Shown: positions 23,848 to 28,266 of the stretch, one piece after another
Numbering within the stretch: position 1 is the stretch's first letter
How the letters are laid out: the number at the start of each line of letters is the position of its first letter
From: an uncultured Solobacterium sp.
GTDB taxonomy: Bacteria; Bacillota_I; Bacilli_A; Erysipelotrichales; Erysipelotrichaceae
Length of the DNA: 28,266 bases
NCBI GenBank assembly: GCA_938041275.1
Contig: CALISH010000100.1
Coordinates: 1 to 28,266 of the forward strand
Direction of reading: 5' to 3'
Notes under the pieces: generated by a model
What the model saw: the letters and a program-made list of their open reading frames with translations, nothing else
Database searches by the model: none
Told to the model about the DNA's origin: nothing
Position numbers and translations under genes: made by a program

Positions 23848-24279
23848 CTACAGTCGTTTCTTTCTATCTGCTGCTTCTGTTTTCGAAGTTTGAAGTGCCG
23901 CCTTTTGTTTTTCTAAGCGTTCTTCTTTACTTTTTTGGAAATCATTTTTCAGCGATACATATTTTTCCTGTAATAGTTGCCATGCATGCTTAGAAGATTC
24001 TTTTACTTTATTTCCAGCATCTGATAAGAAAGATTTCATCTTTCCACCTACATCGCCAAGTGCAGCTTTTGCTTTATCAAGATTCTCATCTAATTTGATA
24101 TCTTCAACAAACTTCTGAGGAATCAATTGATTAATAACAGATTCTGCTTTAGATATTTTCTCATTTTTATAAACTGCATGTTGCAGGGATGGTCTATGAC
24201 GATACTGCACAACACGCTGACGATAGCTAATAGGAGTATTTGTTCTTCTTTTACTGCCAATAAATCTTACTTTCTCCAT
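23848..24279 (-). CDS. Small basic, helix-rich protein of unknown function
   Basis: A 143-residue protein that I do not recognise. It has a basic, Arg/Tyr-rich N-terminus (MEKVRFIGSKRRTNTPISYRQRVVQYRHRPS) and then mostly charged amphipathic helix, with VKESSKHAWQLLQEKY and a Lys/Glu-rich C-terminal stretch likely to form a coiled coil. There is no signal peptide or membrane segment. The ATG at 24279 follows GGAGG at 8 nt and is clearly preferred to the open frame upstream. It is followed closely by the multi-pass membrane protein gene, so the two may act together at the membrane, which is inference from spacing only. Confidence 0.65.
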   Translation of the reverse strand: MEKVRFIGSKRRTNTPISYRQRVVQYRHRPSLQHAVYKNEKISKAESVINQLIPQKFVEDIKLDENLDKAKAALGDVGGKMKSFLSDAGNKVKESSKHAWQLLQEKYVSLKNDFQKSKEERLEKQKAALQTSKTEAADRKKRL

Positions 24280-24301
24280 GAAACTCGCCTCCAGTAGTTT
24301 C

Positions 24302-24330
24302 ATTATAAACAAAAAGACAATCTTATAACA
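24302..24330 (-). promoter_or_regulatory. Promoter of the helical-protein/membrane-protein pair
   Basis: On the minus strand a perfect TATAAT (24307-24302), with TGTTAT as a weak -35 at 17 nt. The predicted start near 24295 leaves a 16-nt leader with GGAGG. Confidence 0.45.
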
Positions 24331-24348
24331 CTCTTAATTATGAAGAAT

Positions 24349-24366
24349 CTGAAAAAACATCGCTTT
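24349..24366 (-). terminator. Weak terminator at the end of the comG operon
   Basis: On the minus strand CACTCG, ATAAAG, CGATG can pair with one bulged base, followed by TTTTTT. The stem is short and overlaps the comGG stop codon. Confidence 0.4.
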
Positions 24367-24694
24367 ATCGAGTGACCTCATAATCTAACACAACTTTTTT
24401 ATCTGGATCATATTCCACAATAACTATCTCATTTGTCAGTTGGATATAAATATATCGATCTCTGATTTGATATTTATCTTCTAAATTCATTTCAGTACAT
24501 AATTCTTTTTTTAATAGAGCAATCGCTGAAAGTTCTTCTTGTTGATAGGCATAGATTATTTCTAAGTTCTCTAGTGTTTTTGCTTGGTAATTCAAATTGG
24601 CACTCAGTACTGTCACAAGTGTTATCACATATAGAAAGATAACGAGAAAATACGCACTGATAAAACCTTTATTGTTTACATAAGAATACTTCAT
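24365..24694 (-). CDS. comGG: ComGG-like minor component of the competence pseudopilus
   Basis: A 109-residue protein at the seventh position of the comG operon. It has a short polar start (MKYSYVNNKGF) and then a single hydrophobic helix (FISAYFLVIFLYVITLVTVLSANL), a pilin-like layout. A Glu at position +5 after the NNKG is not present, so prepilin peptidase cleavage is uncertain, as is common for the last gene of comG operons. The rest is helix then beta strands (YIYIQLTNEIVIVEYDPDKKVVLDYEV). The ATG at 24694 follows AGGGAG and overlaps comGF by 26 nt. The assignment rests mainly on position and layout. Confidence 0.65.
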   Translation of the reverse strand: MKYSYVNNKGFISAYFLVIFLYVITLVTVLSANLNYQAKTLENLEIIYAYQQEELSAIALLKKELCTEMNLEDKYQIRDRYIYIQLTNEIVIVEYDPDKKVVLDYEVTR

Positions 24695-25061
24695 ATTCTT
24701 GGTTCTCCCTAACATACCGTAGAATCACGCTATCATTTTCTAAGTAAAACATTGCACTCTCTATATCCATTAAGAATATTTGTGTACCTGGCTGTATGAT
24801 AAGATTCTGATTCACAAGACGTAATCTCATTTCTTCATGTTGTCTTTGAAATGAAATCATAGTTGGTTGTAATTCAATGTCATACGCTACTGCTAGATAA
24901 TGCCGTAATTGCACTAGCGCAATCTGATCTTTTAATGGAGTTTTATCTTTTAAGACATTACACGCAATAGATAAAACTTGTACTGTTATTGGAATGCAGA
25001 TACATACTGTTAAAATACAAATTAAGATTTCAATGAGTGCGAACCCTCTTCTATTTGACAT
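24669..25061 (-). CDS. comGF: ComGF-like pseudopilin
   Basis: A 130-residue pseudopilin. The leader MSNRRG is followed by FALIEILICILTVCICIPITV, a type IV pilin-like hydrophobic helix with Glu at +5 (G|FALIE), the prepilin peptidase recognition pattern. The C-terminal part is predicted beta-rich (EEMRLRLVNQNLIIQPG, FYLENDSVILRYVRENQEYEVF), in keeping with ComGF proteins. I chose the ATG at 25061, with GAAGGGTG upstream; an in-frame GTG four codons earlier is too close to that site. It overlaps comGE by 40 nt. Confidence 0.78.
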   Translation of the reverse strand: MSNRRGFALIEILICILTVCICIPITVQVLSIACNVLKDKTPLKDQIALVQLRHYLAVAYDIELQPTMISFQRQHEEMRLRLVNQNLIIQPGTQIFLMDIESAMFYLENDSVILRYVRENQEYEVFLCKQ

Positions 25062-25255
25062 GCTTGTAAACACCCTTCTACATCATTCATCACTTCTAAT
25101 AATGACTCTTCCATCTCACGTATCTTCCTTTCAAATACTGTATATTGTGCGTGACTTACTTGTACGATACTCGTGATTAGACCAACTAACAATAATGTGA
25201 TACTTAAACTAACAAATGCTTCCATAGTAAATAATCCCTTTTTATTGAATTGCAA
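25022..25255 (-). CDS. comGE: ComGE-like minor pseudopilin
   Basis: A small pseudopilin of about 77 residues. The leader (QFNKKG) is followed by LFTMEAFVSLSITLLLVGLITSIV, a pilin helix with Glu at +5 (G|LFTME), and then a charged helical tail with two cysteines (EGCLQAC). No ATG is available. I prefer TTG 25255 because GGTGGTGG sits 5 nt upstream and it gives a normal short leader. TTG 25270 or the GTG codons between are possible. It overlaps comGD by 14 nt and comGF by 40 nt. Confidence 0.7.
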   Translation of the reverse strand: MQFNKKGLFTMEAFVSLSITLLLVGLITSIVQVSHAQYTVFERKIREMEESLLEVMNDVEGCLQACQIEEGSHSLKS

Positions 25256-25544
25256 GTCTACCACCACCAAGTTCTACAATGATTGAACGTTCATTTTTAA
25301 AATAGATTGTTTTTGCTTGATTCACATTTCCCTTTTGATTAAAACGTACATTATATTCTTCAAAAGATATACTTTTTGCTTGTTTCATTGCGGTACTTTG
25401 TAAATATAGATATTTATCCTCAAATGCATAATATTCCGTTTCTAGCGTATGTACATTCGTCGGTAACAACATCATAAATACCGATATCACAAAAAGAACT
25501 ACGCACATCTCCAACAAACTAAAACCTTTATTCGATATACGCAT
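25242..25544 (-). CDS. comGD: ComGD-like pseudopilin
   Basis: A pseudopilin of about 100 residues with leader MRISNKG, then FSLLEMCVVLFVISVFMMLLP, which carries the G|FSLLE prepilin peptidase site. A strand-rich C-terminus follows (YNVRFNQKGNVNQAKTIYFKNERSIIVELGGGRLAI), matching the GspH/ComGD-type globular domain. ATG 25544 gives the most typical leader; ATG 25550 and GTG 25553 are also in frame, and no start has a strong Shine-Dalgarno. The start lies inside comGC (17-nt overlap), suggesting coupled translation. Confidence 0.8.
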   Translation of the reverse strand: MRISNKGFSLLEMCVVLFVISVFMMLLPTNVHTLETEYYAFEDKYLYLQSTAMKQAKSISFEEYNVRFNQKGNVNQAKTIYFKNERSIIVELGGGRLAIQ

Positions 25545-25824
25545 GTCCATCACTAATTACAAGACTCTTCTCGCCATCACAGGTAATCTGCTGTTCTGTT
25601 AATAATCCAGCATTCACTAAATCACTCACACTTCCAGGATAACTATCGTATTCTAGTTTATATTGGATAATCGCAGAGTCCGCAATCTTCTCCAATGCCT
25701 TACAACCTTTATCGTTTACAATTGTTAGTGTCTTTTTAATATTTGGTATTACTAATAAAAACAGTATTGAAATAATTAAGATAACAATCGTCATCTCCAG
25801 TAATGTAAATCCTTTTTTATTCAT
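25528..25824 (-). CDS. comGC: ComGC, major pilin of the competence pilus
   Basis: A 98-residue major pseudopilin. The leader MNKKG precedes FTLLEMTIVILIISILFLLVIPNI, the near-invariant class I pilin N-terminus with the prepilin peptidase site G|FTLLE. The C-terminal domain continues with GCKALEKIADSAIIQYKLEY, DSYPGSVSDLVNAGLLTEQQ and a final strand. Cys41 and Cys82 could form the intramolecular disulfide known from Bacillus ComGC. A very strong AGGAGGTGA precedes the ATG, in line with need for high expression. It starts 10 nt after comGB. Confidence 0.94.
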   Translation of the reverse strand: MNKKGFTLLEMTIVILIISILFLLVIPNIKKTLTIVNDKGCKALEKIADSAIIQYKLEYDSYPGSVSDLVNAGLLTEQQITCDGEKSLVISDGHAYIE

Positions 25825-25834
25825 CGCTCACCTC

Positions 25835-26917
25835 CTAGATATTCTGTAACATCTGCATTGGTAACATTAGTATCTGATAAATCACAAGCAGTATTAATCC
25901 TATCGTTCCATAACAAGATAGTTGTACGCTACGTGTAAAGATACGTACTTGTTTGATATGTCGTTGCTGGTTCATCACTAGATATCCTTCTAGCATCTTC
26001 TCACAGTTTGAACCATGTAAGGCAATTTGAAAGAATTGTTGTAATGCATGTTCTACATATGGTGTATGTAATGTATTTTCAAATGATTCGCCTTTACATA
26101 ATGATTCGTTCAACTCTTCTGCTATTAAACACACTAAAGGTTTCTCTTTCATATCCAACAAAATTTTCATTGTTTGTATCGTTGGAATACGTACCCTAAC
26201 ACATTCAAGGAAGTATCTTGCAAATTCTGCAGATGCCTTTTGAACCAAAAGTGAATCTGGCACGTACTTTACAAGCAAACGATATAACCAACACTTTCTT
26301 TGTGGATGTTGAAACATAATCCACAACAAGATTCCTATAACAATCACAAAAGTCGCTAGCCACGATAATAGTTGTATCAATCCTCGTAAGAAGTAATAAC
26401 TTGTGACATTCACCTCAAAACTAGTCATTAATGTAATCATCTGTGGAAAGACAAAACCATTAAACAAATACATCCCAAAAAACATCACAAATAACATGAC
26501 AATCGGATAGATCATATCCTTCATCATCTTAAGCTTTGTTTGTTCTTCATGACTTGCAAGTTCAATTGAAATCCGCATACTATCAAGTACTGGCAGATAA
26601 CGAATAAAGTTATCAAAGTACTTTCTATAACAAACCGGCAATAGTGAAGAAAATGCATCTTTAAACGTCTGTCCTTGTTCAAGTTTTTCTAATACATGCG
26701 CAATATGCTGTTTATTTCTTTTTGTCTTCAAAATTTGTAATGTATCGGTAAAACTAAACCCGTTTTCCATCAAACTTACAATTCCTTGGCATTCTAGTTT
26801 ATCAAAGCGAGTATTCCTCAAGACAATCCGACGCAATATATCCCTTCTTAACTGCATTTTGTAATTGTTTTTGGAGTGTGATAAACGTTTCAGAAACACA
26901 TCGATGTTCCAAGGCAT
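25835..26917 (-). CDS. comGB: ComGB, platform membrane protein of the competence pilus
   Basis: A 360-residue inner-membrane platform of the type II secretion F (GspF/PilC) family that couples the ComGA ATPase to pilin assembly. Two T2SF repeats are seen: ECQGIVSLMENGFSFTDTLQIL...GQTFKDAF, and SAEFARYFLECVRVRIPTIQTM...GESFENTL. Hydrophobic segments lie near 135-155, 180-205 and 335-355. The ATG at 26917 has an excellent AAGGAGGTGG site 6 nt upstream, all embedded in the comGA coding sequence, so the two genes overlap by 116 nt. A later ATG (26857) would shorten the overlap but lacks such a site. Confidence 0.9.
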   Translation of the reverse strand: MPWNIDVFLKRLSHSKNNYKMQLRRDILRRIVLRNTRFDKLECQGIVSLMENGFSFTDTLQILKTKRNKQHIAHVLEKLEQGQTFKDAFSSLLPVCYRKYFDNFIRYLPVLDSMRISIELASHEEQTKLKMMKDMIYPIVMLFVMFFGMYLFNGFVFPQMITLMTSFEVNVTSYYFLRGLIQLLSWLATFVIVIGILLWIMFQHPQRKCWLYRLLVKYVPDSLLVQKASAEFARYFLECVRVRIPTIQTMKILLDMKEKPLVCLIAEELNESLCKGESFENTLHTPYVEHALQQFFQIALHGSNCEKMLEGYLVMNQQRHIKQVRIFTRSVQLSCYGTIGLILLVIYQILMLPMQMLQNI

Positions 26918-27785
26918 AAGCCACCTCCTTTCGATTCATATATTCATACACACCCGAGCGTTTTCCAGCTCCTAAATTAAATAAACGCTGATTAGAAATA
27001 CCTATCAGTACATCTTTCAATTGATACATATCCACCCCTAAATCTAATAGACGGTCAATCGCAGACATGCAATTTTGACTATGTAAACTCGTCACTACCA
27101 AATGCCCTGTTAGTGCACTGCGCACTGCCATTAATGCAGCTTGACTATCACGAATTTCTCCAATCATGATGATATCCGGATCATGTCTCATGAGTTGTTT
27201 AATACCCTCGTCATAAGATAAATGTTGGTGGTCATTGATCTGTATTTGCACATAGTTTTCGTGATATACCTCAACCGGATCTTCCAGAGTAAATATCTTC
27301 TTTCCCTTAGTTTCATTGAGAATGGTATAAAGCGTTGTTGTCTTTCCAGAACCTGTTGGTCCAGAAAATATAAAAAGCCCTGATGTATGTTTTGTAATAT
27401 TCCTTAGCCATATCGAAGTATCATAATCAACTGTTAAATCTTCAATATGTAGAGGTGAATGCTGATTCAGAATACGTAGCACACCTGATGTATTGTGATA
27501 ACTTGAAACTAGCGCAAAGCGTAAAGATACTGGTTGCCCATCAATTTCCATCTCAAATCTTCCCGTTTGTGGATGGTGGATATCTGATAAGTCTAGATTT
27601 GCTTTATACATCAGATAACGAAATAAACGAATATCATCTTCTTTTGGGACCATTTGCTTAACATCCTGTTCAATCTTCATCTCGATACTCAAACTTTCCT
27701 TAGGATATGTTTTTAGATGAAAATGGATATCGGTCACATGAAACTCCATCGCTATTTTTAAACACTCAATCAATCGTTCTTCCAT
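26802..27785 (-). CDS. comGA: ComGA, assembly ATPase of the competence pilus
   Basis: A 327-residue GspE/PilB-family ATPase that powers pilus extension from the cytoplasmic face. The N-terminal domain begins EFHVTDIHFH and includes GRFEMEIDGQPVSLRFA and GVLRIL. The ATPase has Walker A GPTGSGKTTT (about 140-149), the Asp box (FTLEDPVEVYHEN), Walker B IIMIGEIRD (about 203-211) and the His box (ALTGHLVVTSLHS). The C-terminus is short and lacks the tetra-cysteine zinc module of PilB. I chose the ATG at 27785; the GTG at 27797 is part of the GTGAGG ribosome binding site. I see no convincing promoter or ComK-type box in the 72 bases upstream. Confidence 0.94.
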   Translation of the reverse strand: MEERLIECLKIAMEFHVTDIHFHLKTYPKESLSIEMKIEQDVKQMVPKEDDIRLFRYLMYKANLDLSDIHHPQTGRFEMEIDGQPVSLRFALVSSYHNTSGVLRILNQHSPLHIEDLTVDYDTSIWLRNITKHTSGLFIFSGPTGSGKTTTLYTILNETKGKKIFTLEDPVEVYHENYVQIQINDHQHLSYDEGIKQLMRHDPDIIMIGEIRDSQAALMAVRSALTGHLVVTSLHSQNCMSAIDRLLDLGVDMYQLKDVLIGISNQRLFNLGAGKRSGVYEYMNRKEVAYALEHRCVSETFITLQKQLQNAVKKGYIASDCLEEYSL

Positions 27786-27831
27786 AGTAGTCCTCACACT
27801 TTTGTATTCACTAAAAATACGAAAACTCCAT

Positions 27832-27858
27832 AAAAAAATGTTCGATTTTCTCGAACAT
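27832..27858 (-). terminator. Terminator of the gene cut by the right edge
   Basis: On the minus strand ATGTTCGA, GAAAA, TCGAACAT is a perfect 8-bp stem followed by TTTTTT, overlapping the stop codon at 27858-27860. It separates that gene from comGA. Confidence 0.82.
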
Positions 27859-28266
27859 TAGTATTCATAGTTTAAATCGAATTTTCCATCCGACTTCTGT
27901 ACAATCAGATAATAGTAACCTGGAGGCGTCTGTGTCGTTTGATCATATTCTCCATATCCTTCAATATTTACCATTTCCGCAATAAGGTTCTGTTCTAAAT
28001 CATATAGTTTTGCCACAAAAGTACCTTGACCTGTATGCTTACCATAGATTCTTAGACTTCCTGCATTAAGATAGAAACGCACAATGTAAAGTCCTCCAGA
28101 ATTTTGAATCTCTGTTGCCTGTTTACTCGTGGCAGAATCTGGATCATCGACCGTTGTTGGTAAATCAAATTCCTTTTCTTTTTCATCCTTCGGTTTTTCA
28201 ACAGTATTATCAGTAGGTATTGTCTTCTCCTCAATCATCTGTGTAATACGATGATCAACAGCCCCA
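27858..28266 (-). CDS. C-terminal part of a probable secreted or surface protein, cut by the right edge
   Basis: The frame stays open through the window edge (at least 135 codons), so this is the end of a longer gene and the ATG at 28238 is probably internal. The visible part has an acidic, Lys/Glu/Asp/Thr-rich linker and then a compact domain of about 80 residues with alternating strands: GLYIVRFYLNAGSLRIYG, GTFVAKLYD, and a closing PPGYYYLIVQKSDGKFDLNYEY. That closing pattern (aromatic-rich YYL-V, then G-x-F-x-L) recalls beta-sandwich domains of the pre-peptidase C-terminal type on exported proteins. This is a structural impression, and I cannot name the family or the upstream domains. Confidence 0.6.
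   Translation of the reverse strand, partial: GAVDHRITQMIEEKTIPTDNTVEKPKDEKEKEFDLPTTVDDPDSATSKQATEIQNSGGLYIVRFYLNAGSLRIYGKHTGQGTFVAKLYDLEQNLIAEMVNIEGYGEYDQTTQTPPGYYYLIVQKSDGKFDLNYEY

Noticed and set aside
27820..27835. A TACGAAAA stretch upstream of comGA resembling the streptococcal competence cin-box (TACGAATA).
   Set aside because: It lies on the plus strand, opposite to comGA transcription, and one base differs, so it cannot serve as the -10 element for this operon.
1..28266. CRISPR arrays, tRNA or rRNA genes, insertion sequences and attachment sites.
   Set aside because: No regularly spaced direct repeats, rRNA-like stretches, cloverleaf candidates or transposase-like frames were recognised on either strand by reading.

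Overview
The window reads as chromosomal backbone of a low-GC Gram-positive (Bacillota) bacterium. Support comes from AT-rich codon use, strong AGGAGG ribosome binding sites, a T-box leader on leuS, an FMN riboswitch on ribU, scpA-scpB, a DnaE-type polymerase and a seven-gene comG operon. Several details, including the KMGKR variant in LeuS, suggest Erysipelotrichales, but that placement is an impression rather than a demonstration. I see no insertion sequence, CRISPR array, rRNA, tRNA or intact prophage. The only trace of mobile DNA is a truncated DnaC-like ATPase fragment at 68-280.

Layout, left to right: (1) the start of an unidentified minus-strand gene runs off the left edge, next to the DnaC fragment. 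(2) A minus-strand operon scpA-scpB-lipoprotein-purB. (3) leuS with its promoter, a Leu-specific T-box and a terminator. (4) A NifX-like protein and a HAD-like protein on the minus strand, divergent from a membrane-anchored metallophosphoesterase-like protein. The two sides share a 65-bp promoter region with a perfect 18-bp palindrome, and both phosphatase-like proteins have lost key catalytic residues. (5) A minus-strand operon dnaE, OmpR-type response regulator, histidine kinase, tRNA-type methyltransferase. (6) On the plus strand, a DegV protein and a class A penicillin-binding protein. (7) A minus-strand operon of an unknown coiled-coil, C-terminally membrane-anchored protein followed by cmk, der and gpsA. 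(8) ribU under an FMN riboswitch. (9) Two unknown genes, one a multi-pass membrane protein. (10) A complete comGA-comGG operon for the competence pseudopilus, with every reading frame overlapping or nearly touching the next. (11) The C-terminal part of a secreted or surface protein cut by the right edge.

Most content is housekeeping: purine synthesis, chromosome segregation, leucine charging, DNA polymerisation, wall synthesis, CMP phosphorylation, ribosome assembly, phospholipid precursor supply, riboflavin uptake and DNA uptake. The least ordinary element is the divergent locus at 6300-8498, where two apparently catalytically dead phosphatase-fold proteins are transcribed away from a shared operator-like palindrome. 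Other points worth checking are a possible leaderless dnaE transcript, cotranscription of dnaE with a two-component system, and a 116-nt coding overlap between comGA and comGB. No stretch above 300 bases lacks a gene. The largest gap (6037-6299) is filled by the leuS T-box leader and promoter.
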